From assembly GCF_031846515.1 (NCBI RefSeq), contig NZ_JAVRHO010000006.1:1-64000 (forward strand): 64,000 nucleotides of DNA. Direction: 5' to 3'. This document shows, one piece after another, positions 51,988-61,785 of the stretch; positions within the stretch are counted from its first letter, which is position 1, and each line of letters opens with the position of its first letter. The position numbers were made by a program, and so were the translations under genes. Source of the DNA: Autumnicola lenta (GTDB taxonomy: Bacteria; Bacteroidota; Bacteroidia; Flavobacteriales; Flavobacteriaceae). The notes beneath the pieces are model-generated. The model was given only the letters and a program-made list of their open reading frames with translations, was not told the origin of the DNA and ran no database searches.

Positions 51988-52995
51988 ATGGCGCTACCGG
52001 CAAATATTGCCATTAACGGGTTTGGCAGGATAGGTCGTAATTTTTTTCGACTTCTCATCAACCATCCAGATTATAACGTGGTGGCGATAAATGATGTTGC
52101 CGATGCTGAAACGCTTACTCATTTACTTAAATACGATAGCATCCACGGCAAACTTTCCGAAGAAGTTATAGGAGTGAATTCTACAATTACCATAAAAGAT
52201 AAGTCTACAGCCGTTCTGAATTATTCCCATCCCCGGGATATCCCATGGGATAAATATGATGTGGATTATGTGGTTGAATGTTCCGGAAGATTCAAGTCTA
52301 CTAAAGATCTTAGAGAGCACCTGAAACCAGGAGTTAAAAAAATTGTACTTTCTGTTCCCCCCGACGATCCAGCGATTAAAATGGTTGTGTTAGGAGTAAA
52401 TGAGCATATCCTCGACGGAACAGAAAGAATTATTTCTAATGCCTCCTGCACAACAAACAATGCTGCTCCTATGCTTAAACTCATTCATGAGAATTTTGTG
52501 GTTGACCAGGCTTACATAACTACTGTACATTCCTTTACCTCAGACCAAAGTCTTCATGATCAACCCCACCGGGATCTTAGACGTGGCCGGGCTGCAACAC
52601 AGTCTATTATTCCTACGACCACGGGCGCAGCAAAAGCTTTAACCTATATTTTTCCTGACCTAAACAAGGTAATTGGAGGCTGCGGAATAAGAGTTCCCGT
52701 GCCCAATGGTTCTTTAACAGATATGACGCTGAATATTGAAAAGGAAACTACCATCCAGCAGGTTAATGAAGTCTTTCGAGCTGCTTCTGAAACGAATCTT
52801 AAAGGAATTTTGAATTACACCGAAGATCCTATGGTTTCGGTTGATATTTTGGGAAATAGCGCATCCTGTGTATTTGATTCGCAAATGACCTCTGTAATTG
52901 GCGGAAAAATGGTAAAATTGATTGGATGGTATGACAATGAAACAGGATATTCTAACAGACTTTTAGATTTAATTGCAATGATTAATGATAAATAA
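51988..52995 (+). CDS. gap: Glyceraldehyde-3-phosphate dehydrogenase, type I
   Basis: NAD(P)-dependent GAPDH, 335 residues. The Rossmann motif INGFGRIGRNFFR is at residues 7-19. The catalytic Cys154 is in SNASCTTNNAAPML and the catalytic His in TTVHSFTSDQ; WYDNETGYSNRL ends the catalytic domain. The sequence at 32-40 (VAINDVAD) has Asp where NAD-specific forms do, favouring NAD. Many Flavobacteria carry two or more GAPDH genes, so glycolytic or gluconeogenic use cannot be decided. Confidence 0.95.
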   Translation: MALPANIAINGFGRIGRNFFRLLINHPDYNVVAINDVADAETLTHLLKYDSIHGKLSEEVIGVNSTITIKDKSTAVLNYSHPRDIPWDKYDVDYVVECSGRFKSTKDLREHLKPGVKKIVLSVPPDDPAIKMVVLGVNEHILDGTERIISNASCTTNNAAPMLKLIHENFVVDQAYITTVHSFTSDQSLHDQPHRDLRRGRAATQSIIPTTTGAAKALTYIFPDLNKVIGGCGIRVPVPNGSLTDMTLNIEKETTIQQVNEVFRAASETNLKGILNYTEDPMVSVDILGNSASCVFDSQMTSVIGGKMVKLIGWYDNETGYSNRLLDLIAMINDK

Positions 52996-53034
52996 CTATA
53001 TTTAACTCCGTTAAGTTGCTACCTACAAGCCCAA

Positions 53035-55272
53035 ATGAAGAACTTAAGCATTTTTATTCTCTTTACTTTCTTTTATACCTCCACCTTTGCCCATCAGGAT
53101 CAGGAAGTAAAAAATGAAGACGAAATAAGTGAGCAGATTCAACAATTGCTTAGCGGAGCTGAATCCTCTATCTTACAATATAATTTTGATGCTGCAATTA
53201 GAAAACTGGATTCTTCCATGGTTCTCTCTAAGAGCATCAACCACAAAAGATACATTGCTTTATCCAGTAACATCCTTGCTAATTTACGGTACATAAAGCA
53301 CGAATATGAAAGCTCAAATGAGCATATAAAGAGGGCAATTTCCATTCAGGAGGAAATCGGGGACGATATTGGTCTTGCCTACAGCTATATCCAATACGCA
53401 AAAACACTAGACCTTCAAAAGAAATATTCAGAAGCTGAGGACTATCTGGATCTTGCGGAAAAGATATATACTAAAAATAATAACAGAGAACAGCTCGGGC
53501 TGGTCGCTCTCAACCGGGGAATTGTAGAACTCCACCACGAAAATGATTATGGACACGCATTAACACATTTCAATAATGCGGAAATTTACCTCAGCAACAG
53601 TGAAAATGAATATGAGAAGAGTCGCCTTAATTATTACAAGTCTTCTGCTCATTTATCTCTTGGAAATCTAGATGAAGCTGAAGAAAGTGCTAAAAAAGCC
53701 CTGACTCTTGCTTATGAAAATAGCTTTGCAGGAATGATTATTAGCGGCAACAGAAGATTAAGTGTCATAAATGAAGCCAAAAACCAGCCAGAAGCAGCAC
53801 TTGCTTACCTAAAAACCAGTTATAAGACTAATGATTCTGTATACGATTTAAACGAAGCAGAATTGGCCCGTGAAGCAAATAGCAGATATGGACAGGACGC
53901 ATTAAAGAATACCCTAAGCGCATTAACCCTTCAGAATGCTGAACAGGAAAAATCGCTTAAAGTCAACAAACTCACTACTATTTTAAGTGTAGCACTTATT
54001 ACCATCCTATCGCTTTTAACGTTATCATTATACAAAAACAATAATCTTAGAGCACGCGCTAACGACTTGCTGCAAAAAAAGAATTCTGAACTTACACTTG
54101 CCAAAGAGAATGCAGAAAAAGCATCCCTTGCAAAAGCACAATTTTTAAGCACAATAACACATGAGCTTCGGACGCCATTATACGCTGTTACCGGCCTCAC
54201 CCATTTACTGTTGGAAGAAAGTCCTACAGAGAATCAAAAGGAACACCTTAATTCGCTTAAATTTTCGGGAGAGTACCTGCTTTCTTTGATAAATAACATC
54301 CTGGATTTAAATAAACTAGAAGCCAATAAAGTTGAAGTAATGCAAACGACCTTCAATTTAAAAAGGAGGATATCAGATGTTCTTGTCGCTTTAAAAAATT
54401 CCGCAGACGAAAAAAACACCAGTATACATCTTAGCTTTGATAATTCCATCCCTACTAAATTAAAAGGAGACCCGCTTAAGATCTCTCAAATCCTTATCAA
54501 TCTAATAGGCAACTCCATTAAATTTACTGAAAACGGGGATATCTGGATAAGCGTATACAAAATAAAACAGCTGAACGAAACAGTTTATCTTTCTTTCCAA
54601 ATTAAAGACAATGGTGAAGGAATTAGCAAAGAAAAGCAGAAGGCAATCTTTGAGAACTTCACCCAGGGCTCCACGCAGATAAATAGAAAATTTGGAGGAA
54701 CAGGTCTTGGATTATCCATTGTAAAAAACCTTTTAAGTTTGCTGAACAGCGAAATTAAACTGGAAAGCGACTTAGGAAAAGGATCTAAATTCACCTTTGA
54801 GCTAAAATTTGAAGCCCTGGAAAATCCAGCCATAGGACAGCCTAATAAATTAAAGGAAGAAAAGCCGGTAATACTCTCCAATGACATTATGATTGACAAG
54901 CGTATTTTGATTGTTGAGGACAATAAAATCAATCAAATGATTACCAGAAAGATCCTGGAGAAGAATAAGGTTATTTGTGATGTAGCCGATAATGGAACCA
55001 TTGCGATTGAAAAAGTACACAATAATCACTTTGATCTCATCCTGATGGATATCCATATGCCCGGGATAAGTGGAATTGAAGCCACCATTGAGATAAGGAA
55101 GTTCAATGAAAACATCCCAATCATTGCCTTAACAGCGGTCACACTCGATGAAAACCTGGATGAATTTTACTTAAATGGATTTAATGACATTATCCCAAAA
55201 CCATATAAAACCGAAGAATTCTTCAACAAAATTAACAAATACCTTGCTGCAAATGCAGAAAGTACAGTCTAA
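53035..55272 (+). CDS. Hybrid sensor histidine kinase with TPR sensor region and receiver
   Basis: A 745-residue protein: signal peptide (to about FAHQ), periplasmic TPR-like repeats from about 30 to 300, one transmembrane helix (KLTTILSVALITILSLLTLSLY), a coiled coil, HisKA with His376 in THELRTPLYAV, the HATPase domain (NLIGNSIKFTENGDI, DNGEGIS, GGTGLGLSI), and a C-terminal receiver with Asp672 in LILMDIHMPG. There is no DNA-binding output domain, so a separate phosphotransfer partner would be required. Common architecture in Bacteroidetes. Target unknown. Confidence 0.93.
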   Translation: MKNLSIFILFTFFYTSTFAHQDQEVKNEDEISEQIQQLLSGAESSILQYNFDAAIRKLDSSMVLSKSINHKRYIALSSNILANLRYIKHEYESSNEHIKRAISIQEEIGDDIGLAYSYIQYAKTLDLQKKYSEAEDYLDLAEKIYTKNNNREQLGLVALNRGIVELHHENDYGHALTHFNNAEIYLSNSENEYEKSRLNYYKSSAHLSLGNLDEAEESAKKALTLAYENSFAGMIISGNRRLSVINEAKNQPEAALAYLKTSYKTNDSVYDLNEAELAREANSRYGQDALKNTLSALTLQNAEQEKSLKVNKLTTILSVALITILSLLTLSLYKNNNLRARANDLLQKKNSELTLAKENAEKASLAKAQFLSTITHELRTPLYAVTGLTHLLLEESPTENQKEHLNSLKFSGEYLLSLINNILDLNKLEANKVEVMQTTFNLKRRISDVLVALKNSADEKNTSIHLSFDNSIPTKLKGDPLKISQILINLIGNSIKFTENGDIWISVYKIKQLNETVYLSFQIKDNGEGISKEKQKAIFENFTQGSTQINRKFGGTGLGLSIVKNLLSLLNSEIKLESDLGKGSKFTFELKFEALENPAIGQPNKLKEEKPVILSNDIMIDKRILIVEDNKINQMITRKILEKNKVICDVADNGTIAIEKVHNNHFDLILMDIHMPGISGIEATIEIRKFNENIPIIALTAVTLDENLDEFYLNGFNDIIPKPYKTEEFFNKINKYLAANAESTV

Positions 55273-55352
55273 GGTTTTATGGAAAGGACCTTTGAAGAGA
55301 TTAGAATCGATGCAGCTTATCAGATAATACATTCAGAATTATTTATGTAATA

Positions 55353-55374
55353 ATGAGGTATAATTGCACCTCAT
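55353..55374 (+). terminator. Terminator between hybrid kinase and lpxK
   Basis: ATGAGGT and ACCTCAT pair over seven bases around an eight-base loop, followed by ATATTTTT. It overlaps the last codon of the convergent lpxK gene. Confidence 0.55.
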
Positions 55375-56375
55375 ATATTTTTCACAAAGTTTAATATCAC
55401 CCGATTAAAATCTTTTTCTCGCTCAATAAATTTTGTCTCAATTGGCAGGTAAAATAGTTTTGAAGGCGAAAGCCGTTCCTTTAGTCTCACAAAATCTTTT
55501 TCTGTAGCAAGCACCAGGTTTTCCTTTATTAAACGCTGTATTTCATCTTCTGAGAAATGATGATGATCTGGAAATTTCCGATGCTGGAACTTTAAATCTT
55601 TATCCTTCAAATAATCTATCAGCGGCTTTGGATTTGCAATTCCTGTGACGAGCACAAAATCTTTTCCTTTCAACTCATCTAAGGTTAATTTAGAGCTTTC
55701 TGAAGTAACTTTTTCAGCATAAGAAATATAGCTAAAGAACAGCTTCTGATTTTTATTCAGTTTAAGAAATACCTTTATTTTTTCCATCTCTGCCGCTTTA
55801 ATATTGGGCGGACATTTTGTTACCACCACGATATTTGACCTTTTTGCACCTTCTCTGGATTCACGCAAATTTCCGGCAGGCAATATTAGATCTGAAGCAT
55901 AGAGATTATCATAAGAAGTGAGCAAGATATTAAGCCCTGCCTGCACTTTACGGTGTTGAAAAGCGTCGTCCAGCAAAATAACCTCAGCCTGCTCCCCAAC
56001 CAATTGAGCAATTCCGTTTCTTCTGTCTGCATCTACAGCTACAATAGCATTTGGAAATTTTCTTTTGAACTGAAGTGGCTCGTCCCCCACTTCTGCCGCA
56101 GTTTCTTTGCCCGATAATTGCCAAAATCCGCTGGTCTTTCTTTTATAACCCCGCGAGAGCGTTGCAATACGAAATTGTGAAATAAGAAGTTGTACCAGGT
56201 ACTCGATCATAGGAGATTTCCCTGTACCACCGGTGTTCAGATTTCCCACGCAAATCACCGGAAGATCGTATTTTTCCGATTTTAGTATTCTCTGATCGTA
56301 AAGTTCGTTCCTGGCCCGTGTAATCCCATCATATATCAGGGAAAACGGAAAGAGTAATTTTCGAATTATCGCCAT
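55371..56375 (-). CDS. lpxK: Tetraacyldisaccharide 4'-kinase
   Basis: Phosphorylates the lipid A precursor at the 4' position in the inner membrane. The N-terminal anchor (LLFPFSLIYDGITRARN), Walker A GNLNTGGTGKSP near residues 43-54, LSRGYKR, VGDEPLQFKRKF, DDAFQHRKV and FPDHHHFSEDEI are all family motifs. Length 334 is normal. The WQLSG segment is encoded by an exact copy of the 13-mer TGGCAATTATCGG. The gene is divergent from the Nif3-like gene. Confidence 0.95.
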   Translation of the reverse strand: MAIIRKLLFPFSLIYDGITRARNELYDQRILKSEKYDLPVICVGNLNTGGTGKSPMIEYLVQLLISQFRIATLSRGYKRKTSGFWQLSGKETAAEVGDEPLQFKRKFPNAIVAVDADRRNGIAQLVGEQAEVILLDDAFQHRKVQAGLNILLTSYDNLYASDLILPAGNLRESREGAKRSNIVVVTKCPPNIKAAEMEKIKVFLKLNKNQKLFFSYISYAEKVTSESSKLTLDELKGKDFVLVTGIANPKPLIDYLKDKDLKFQHRKFPDHHHFSEDEIQRLIKENLVLATEKDFVRLKERLSPSKLFYLPIETKFIEREKDFNRVILNFVKNI

Positions 56376-56457
56376 GGAACCAAGGTATAATATTTATATT
56401 TGAAACGCTTTTACTTAAGCCGATAGTAACCAAATCGGAAGCCAAAAATAGGAAATT

Positions 56458-57552
56458 ATGCTTATAAAGGAGATTATACAACACCTGGAGGAATTTGCCC
56501 CTTTAAATTATGCTGAAGATTTTGATAATGTTGGATTATTGGTAGGCGATGCCGAAACAGAAGCCACGGGTGCTTTAATTACTTTAGATACTCTTGAAGA
56601 GGTTGTAGATGAAGCTATTGCCAAGAATTGCAATCTTGTTATCAGCTTCCATCCTATTATTTTCTCCGGACTCAAAAAATTAAACGGAAAAAATTATGTG
56701 GAGCGGACTGTCATAAAGGCGATTCAGCATAATATTGCCATATATGCGATCCATACTGCACTGGATAATCAGCATAAAGGTGTGAACGACATGATCGCCG
56801 AGAAGCTGAACTTAATTAACCGAAAGATTCTAATTCCCCGAAAAAAAAGTATCAAGAAACTCACCACCTTTGTTCCTAATAAAGATGCTGAAACATTGAG
56901 AATTGCACTTTTTGAGGCCGGAGCAGGAAGCATAGGAAATTACGATAATTGCAGTTTTAACGTGCAGGGTTTGGGTAGCTTTAAACCAAATGATGAAGCC
57001 GACCCTACCATTGGAGAAAAGGGCCAACTTCACTTTGAAGAAGAAACGCAAATCGGAGTTACTTTCCCGGTTCATCTGGAATCAAAAATCCTTCAGACGT
57101 TATTTAAGAACCATCCTTATGAAGAAGTTGCACATGAGATCACAACTCTGGAAAACGCACATCAACATCTGGGAATGGGAATGATTGGCGAGCTCGAACA
57201 GGGAATCTCCGAAGAAGATTTCCTCAAATCTGTAAAAGAAACCTTTAATGCTGGAGTAGTTCGACATTCTGATTTGCTGGGAAGAACCATAAAAAAAGTA
57301 GCAGTGTTAGGCGGTAGTGGAAGTTTTGCTATTGAAAATGCGAAACGTGCCGGAGCAGACATTTATATTACTGCAGATTTGAAGTACCATGACTTCTATA
57401 AGGCTGAGAAACAGATAATTTTAGCAGATATTGGTCATTATGAAAGCGAGCAATTCACAAAAAATTTACTATGTTCTTTTCTTAGCAAAAAAATTCGTAA
57501 TTTTGCACTTATTTTAGCAGATACAAACACCAATCCTATCAAGTATATATAA
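56458..57552 (+). CDS. Nif3-like dinuclear metal-centre protein (DUF34/YbgI)
   Basis: A 364-residue Nif3 family protein. The N-terminal and C-terminal halves form the metal-binding domain (FDNVGLLVGD, LVISFHPIIF with metal His, AIHTALDNQHKGVND, ADLKYHDF, ILADIGHYESE), and a PII-like insert of about 100 residues lies between (KKLTTFVPNKDAETLRIALFEAG). This is the long form found in Bacteroidetes and Firmicutes. It is possibly a GTP cyclohydrolase-like or NAD-repair hydrolase; function unsettled. The zinc-ribbon-family gene follows after two bases. Confidence 0.92.
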   Translation: MLIKEIIQHLEEFAPLNYAEDFDNVGLLVGDAETEATGALITLDTLEEVVDEAIAKNCNLVISFHPIIFSGLKKLNGKNYVERTVIKAIQHNIAIYAIHTALDNQHKGVNDMIAEKLNLINRKILIPRKKSIKKLTTFVPNKDAETLRIALFEAGAGSIGNYDNCSFNVQGLGSFKPNDEADPTIGEKGQLHFEEETQIGVTFPVHLESKILQTLFKNHPYEEVAHEITTLENAHQHLGMGMIGELEQGISEEDFLKSVKETFNAGVVRHSDLLGRTIKKVAVLGGSGSFAIENAKRAGADIYITADLKYHDFYKAEKQIILADIGHYESEQFTKNLLCSFLSKKIRNFALILADTNTNPIKYI

Positions 57553-57554
57553 CT

Positions 57555-58334
57555 ATGGCAAAAAAAAACGATGTTACTGTAGAAGAGAAGTTAAGAGCAT
57601 TGTACGATCTTCAGTTAGTCGATTCCAGAATTGATGAAATTAGAAACGTACGCGGCGAACTTCCTTTAGAAGTTGAAGATTTGGAAGACGAAGTAGCAGG
57701 ATTGAACACGCGTTTGGAAAAATTAGAAGCCGATATTGAAGTAATCGAGAATGATATCAAAAGTAAGAAGAACCTTATTGATGAGTCAAAAACTGCGATG
57801 AAAAAGTATTCTGAGCAACAAAAGAACGTTAGAAATAACCGTGAATTTAATGCTTTGAGCAAAGAAGTAGAGTTTCAGGAACTGGAAATCGAACTTGCCG
57901 AGAAAAACATTAAAGAATATAAAGCTCAAATTGAACAGAAAAAAGAGGTTATTGCCAAGACAACAGAGCGTGTTGACGAAAGAAAAAAACATCTTGAGCA
58001 CAAGAAAAATGAGCTAGACGAGATCCTTGCTGAAACTGAGAAGGAAGAGCAGGCCCTTATAGACAAGTCTAAGGAATACGAGCAAAATATTGAAGAACGC
58101 CTTGTAAAAGCTTACAAGAGAATTAGAACCAACGTTAAAAACGGTCTTGCAATTGTTCCCGTAGAACGTGGTGCTTCAGGAGGTTCCTATTTTACTATTC
58201 CGCCGCAGGTAATCATGGAAATTGCAGGTAGAAAAAAGATTATTACAGATGAACATAGTGGGCGAATTCTGGTTGATGAAGAGCTAGCTAAGGAAGAGCA
58301 GGAAAAAATGGACGGCCTTTTCAATAGGTTTTAG
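57555..58334 (+). CDS. C4-type zinc-ribbon family coiled-coil protein lacking zinc cysteines
   Basis: A 259-residue protein: a long coiled coil (about 30-180) and a C-terminal domain that aligns with the zf-RING_7 type ribbon, whose usual pattern is GACGGC ... CEHCGR. Here it reads GASGGS (Ser208, Ser211) and DEHSGR (Asp232, Ser235), and the whole protein contains no cysteine, so zinc cannot bind in the usual way. Other features of the domain (VPVERG, IPPQVIMEI, GRILV) are kept. It is next to the Nif3-like gene, a conserved pair in Bacteroidetes. Function unknown. Confidence 0.88.
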   Translation: MAKKNDVTVEEKLRALYDLQLVDSRIDEIRNVRGELPLEVEDLEDEVAGLNTRLEKLEADIEVIENDIKSKKNLIDESKTAMKKYSEQQKNVRNNREFNALSKEVEFQELEIELAEKNIKEYKAQIEQKKEVIAKTTERVDERKKHLEHKKNELDEILAETEKEEQALIDKSKEYEQNIEERLVKAYKRIRTNVKNGLAIVPVERGASGGSYFTIPPQVIMEIAGRKKIITDEHSGRILVDEELAKEEQEKMDGLFNRF

Positions 58335-58358
58335 TTCCATTCTTTAAACATAGAACAC

Positions 58359-58388
58359 AAAGCTGCCGGAAATCTGGCAGCTTTTTTT
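58359..58388 (+). terminator. Terminator after the Nif3/zinc-ribbon pair
   Basis: AAAGCTGCC and GGCAGCTTT form the stem with an eight-base partly paired loop, followed by a long T-run. Strong intrinsic terminator. Confidence 0.9.
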
Positions 58389-58527
58389 TGTTTTACACCT
58401 TTGAGCATTGGGATTAACATCAGTTTTACAGTATTTACTGTCCAAAAAGTTATATTTAAAACAAAAAAACTATTCTCGCAGTAATTCCCCGAAATAATAC
58501 AACTGTGAATTTTAAATCTAAAAAACT

Positions 58528-59187
58528 ATGAAAAGTCTTTTAAGTGTAATTCTAATATTTTTTATGGCCTGCGGAAATCAGGCACAAAAAGAATCTGTTA
58601 CAAAACCCGAAATTGCCAATGCAGAGCCTATAGAAGTGGCTACTGAAGATGGAATGGCACGTGCTTATTTTGCCAGCGGTTGCTTTTGGTGTGTAGAAGC
58701 AATTTACGAAAGTATTGAGGGAGTGGATGAAGCCATTTCAGGTTATGCAGGAGGGCACACAAAAAATCCTACGTATGAAGAAAGCAATACGGGGAGAACA
58801 GGCCATGCCGAAGCTGTAGAGGTTATTTACAATCCTGAAGAGGTCGATTTCAGAACGTTGGTAGAGGTATATTTTGGCTCTCAGGATCCAACACAAGTTA
58901 ATGGACAGGGACCGGATAGAGGTTCCCAATACCGTTCTATTGTTTTTTATCAAAATCAGGAACAAAAAGAAATTATAGACGAAGTGAAGTCGCAGGTAGC
59001 TCAGAACTACGAAGAACCAATAGCGGCAGAAATTCTTCCGTTTCAAAAATTTTGGGTAGCAGAAGACTATCACCAGGACTACGAACGAAACAATCCGAAC
59101 AACCCTTATATTCAGAATGTTTCTATTCCAAGACTTAACAGGTTTAAAAGCAACTTTCCGGAGATTTTAAAAACTAATGCTCATTAA
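58528..59187 (+). CDS. msrA: Peptide-methionine (S)-S-oxide reductase
   Basis: Repairs oxidised methionine (S form). The catalytic loop GCFWCVEA has Cys52 and Cys55; GYAGG, GHAEAVEV and QGPDRGSQYRS are conserved. The N-terminus (MKSLLSVILIFFMAC) looks like a lipoprotein signal with lipobox FMAC and Cys15, so the enzyme is probably exported. The family usually has a resolving Cys near the C-terminus; none is visible here, so reduction may go through a different route. Length 219 including the signal. Confidence 0.93.
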   Translation: MKSLLSVILIFFMACGNQAQKESVTKPEIANAEPIEVATEDGMARAYFASGCFWCVEAIYESIEGVDEAISGYAGGHTKNPTYEESNTGRTGHAEAVEVIYNPEEVDFRTLVEVYFGSQDPTQVNGQGPDRGSQYRSIVFYQNQEQKEIIDEVKSQVAQNYEEPIAAEILPFQKFWVAEDYHQDYERNNPNNPYIQNVSIPRLNRFKSNFPEILKTNAH

Positions 59188-59246
59188 TTTTCATAGGTAG
59201 TTTTTCTCTCGAAATCAAAATACAAGAATGTCCCTGGAGACAGGAA

Positions 59247-60596
59247 TTATTCTGTTCTGGCAAGCAGTTCCAGTATCCTGTCTTCTACCTCCTGGTTATT
59301 CCATCTGTTGCCGATATTGTCCATTTCCATGACCTCATCCATAATTTTTCGCTGCCTCTCACCTAGTGCTAAAGCTTCAGCATAAGGTTTATCTGAAAAA
59401 GTTACTCTGGAATACATAGGAATCCAGCTTTCAGGATGTTTTTCTCCCATTCGATTCTCTATTTTTTTCCGAAGAAGAAAATCGGGATCAGCTGTTTTGC
59501 TGCTCATTTCAATAAAATTCCTATAGCTAAGCTCGGCAATAGCATCTGTATTAAGCTTTCTTTCATTCTGATATTCCTCAAAAATCAATTTCCAGTTATC
59601 ATTATGCTTATGAATTTTTTCAAATAATACCGAAATGTCTTCAAAACCGGCATTCATTCCCTGTCCATAAAAAGGAACAATAGCGTGTGCCGAATCTCCA
59701 ACCAGAGCCACCTTATCGCCAAATGTCCATGGAAAACATTTAATTGTCACCATTGCACTGGTAGGATTTCTGAAGAAATCCCCCTTTAAATTCGAGATTT
59801 CATCTTTTATATCCGGAAAATATCTCTCAAAGAAATCATCTGCCTTTTCTTCTGTAGAAATACTTTCAAAAGAAATCTCCCCTTCAAAAGGCATAAAAAG
59901 CGTACAGGTAAAACTGCCATCCTGGTTAGGCATGGCTATAAGCATGAATTTGCCACGCGGCCAAATATGAAAAGAGGCATTATCCAGTTTATGGCTACCA
60001 TCTTTATTTGCGGGTATCCGAAGTTCTTTATAACCCACATCAATAAAATGTTGGGAATAATTAAACCGACTCTGCCGCTGCATCTTGTGACGAATGCGGG
60101 AAAAAGCACCATCTGCTCCAAAAATGAGATCAAAATCATATTCCTCCCACTCTCCTTTTTCCGTTTCCCCGGTATAAAGCTTAGCACTCGGCATATCGAT
60201 ATCCCAAACCTTTTCCTCAAATTGAAACTTTACTCCGGCAGCTTCAGCAAGATCGATCATCTTTCGGTTTAATACTCCGCGGGAAATAGAAAATATGGCT
60301 TCTCCTTCTTTACCATATTTCTGAAAGTAAAGTGGTTTACTATTTACATGCATTGCTCTTTTATCCAAAGGAAGAGCGAGTTTTCTAATTTCTGTCTCAA
60401 CTCCTACTATTTCCAGAGCTTTCCAGCCTCTGTTAGACATTGCGAGATTTATGGATCTACCTGAAAATTCTACCTTCCTAACATCAGGTCGTCGATCGAA
60501 GACAGTAACCTCGTGCCCAAGCTTTTTTAGATATAGGGCCAGCAAAGATCCCACAAGTCCGGAACCGACTACTGCAATACTTTTTTGTTTCTGCAT
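59247..60596 (-). CDS. kmo: Kynurenine 3-monooxygenase
   Basis: FAD enzyme hydroxylating kynurenine to 3-hydroxykynurenine. The FAD loop VVGSGLVGSLLALYL is at residues 9-23; RSINLAMSNRG and the second FAD motif VALVGDSAHAIVPFYGQGMNAGFED near 291-315 are typical of KMO. Length 449 is normal. The kynureninase gene begins its 3' end at 63747 on the same strand, so two steps of the kynurenine pathway lie within 4 kb but are not contiguous. Other group A flavin monooxygenases are less likely given the YGQGMNAG motif. Confidence 0.92.
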   Translation of the reverse strand: MQKQKSIAVVGSGLVGSLLALYLKKLGHEVTVFDRRPDVRKVEFSGRSINLAMSNRGWKALEIVGVETEIRKLALPLDKRAMHVNSKPLYFQKYGKEGEAIFSISRGVLNRKMIDLAEAAGVKFQFEEKVWDIDMPSAKLYTGETEKGEWEEYDFDLIFGADGAFSRIRHKMQRQSRFNYSQHFIDVGYKELRIPANKDGSHKLDNASFHIWPRGKFMLIAMPNQDGSFTCTLFMPFEGEISFESISTEEKADDFFERYFPDIKDEISNLKGDFFRNPTSAMVTIKCFPWTFGDKVALVGDSAHAIVPFYGQGMNAGFEDISVLFEKIHKHNDNWKLIFEEYQNERKLNTDAIAELSYRNFIEMSSKTADPDFLLRKKIENRMGEKHPESWIPMYSRVTFSDKPYAEALALGERQRKIMDEVMEMDNIGNRWNNQEVEDRILELLARTE

Positions 60597-60817
60597 GTAT
60601 TAAGCTTTGTTATGCGTAACCTGACGGGACAACATATCACCTTGCGAAAATACTCATTATTTATGAATTATAATGAAAGGAAGCCCTGGATGGCATGTTG
60701 AGCTAGCGCACAGCGTTTGATTGACAGAATTTCCAATAAAAACAATAATCCAGTGATAAATTTTTCTTTACCCGCAAAATTTCCACTAAATTATCAAGAA
60801 ACTTAAAATACTAAAAA

Positions 60818-61063
60818 ATGGATAAACAAAAATTGGATCAAATGCGAGTGACATTAAGTAAACTGGAAGACATCAAAAACAGCCAGGAAAGCATTATCGA
60901 TAAGATTAACCATGTTATTACCGATCTGTTTCAAAGCCCGGATAGCGAGCTGGAAAAGTCGATGGAAGCTGCCCATCAGAAATCTTCTGACAATGTGGAT
61001 GCGATACGCGAAGCAATTGACACGTACGAAATGAAGATCAATAAACTGGAAAATCAGGGCTAA
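60818..61063 (+). CDS. Small coiled-coil hypothetical protein
   Basis: An 81-residue charged protein, almost wholly helical by sequence (LDQMRVTLSKLEDIKNSQES and VDAIREAIDTYEMKINKLEN), probably a coiled coil. No signal peptide or cysteine. I do not recognise the family. It stands alone between kmo (opposite strand) and the flavin reductase. Confidence 0.55.
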   Translation: MDKQKLDQMRVTLSKLEDIKNSQESIIDKINHVITDLFQSPDSELEKSMEAAHQKSSDNVDAIREAIDTYEMKINKLENQG

Positions 61064-61137
61064 TTTAAAATAGCATTAACAACTATTTATGCGGGGGATT
61101 ATTAACTTGGGTTAGATTTTAATCTTTAACCTTTTTG

Positions 61138-61785
61138 ATGAAACATATTAATGCTGAAGATATTCGGGAGATGGATAAAATTTTTCGACTCAACCTTATT
61201 AACAGTTGTACCGGCTACAAATCTGCAAATCTTATAGCCACAAAATCTAACTCAGGTGGCGCTAATGTAGCAGTATTTAGCTCAGTCACTCATATGGGAA
61301 GTAATCCCCCGCTCCTTGGTTTTATAACGAGGCCCAAGGATGTGGCGCGTAACACCTACAAAAACATTAAAGAAAATTCATTCTTCACAATTAATCATAT
61401 TCAGGAAAATATGATTGAAAGCGCGCACCAGACTGCGGCAAAATACGAGGAAGAAATATCTGAATTTCAAAAAACAGGACTTGAAGAAGAATATCTGGAT
61501 GGATTTTTTGCTCCCTATGTAAAACAGTCCGGTGTTAAATTGGGTTGTAAATATGTAAATGAATATGCAATTAAAGAGAACGGCACCACTTTAATCATTG
61601 GTGCTATTGAGCATGTTTATTTTGATGAAAGCATTCAGGCTCCAGATGGATGGTTGCGGTTAGATGATGCCAGTACTGTGGCCGTTAATGGACTTGATGG
61701 ATACGCATTGCCAACACTCCTGGATCGTTTTCATTATGCCCGTCCGGGACAGGAAATCAAATCCTTCTTTAAAAGAGCGGATTAG
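61138..61785 (+). CDS. Flavin reductase-like protein
   Basis: A 215-residue FMN-binding split-barrel protein of the flavin reductase family. Key elements are NLINSCTGYKSANLIATKS, VAVFSSVTHMGSNPPLLGFITRP (FMN phosphate region), NSFFTINHI, and the C-terminal DRFHYARPG. The ATG at 61138 is chosen over a TTG just before it. It could supply reduced flavin or act as a flavin-linked dehydrogenase; being near kmo is only suggestive, since KMO uses NADPH directly. Confidence 0.85.
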   Translation: MKHINAEDIREMDKIFRLNLINSCTGYKSANLIATKSNSGGANVAVFSSVTHMGSNPPLLGFITRPKDVARNTYKNIKENSFFTINHIQENMIESAHQTAAKYEEEISEFQKTGLEEEYLDGFFAPYVKQSGVKLGCKYVNEYAIKENGTTLIIGAIEHVYFDESIQAPDGWLRLDDASTVAVNGLDGYALPTLLDRFHYARPGQEIKSFFKRAD

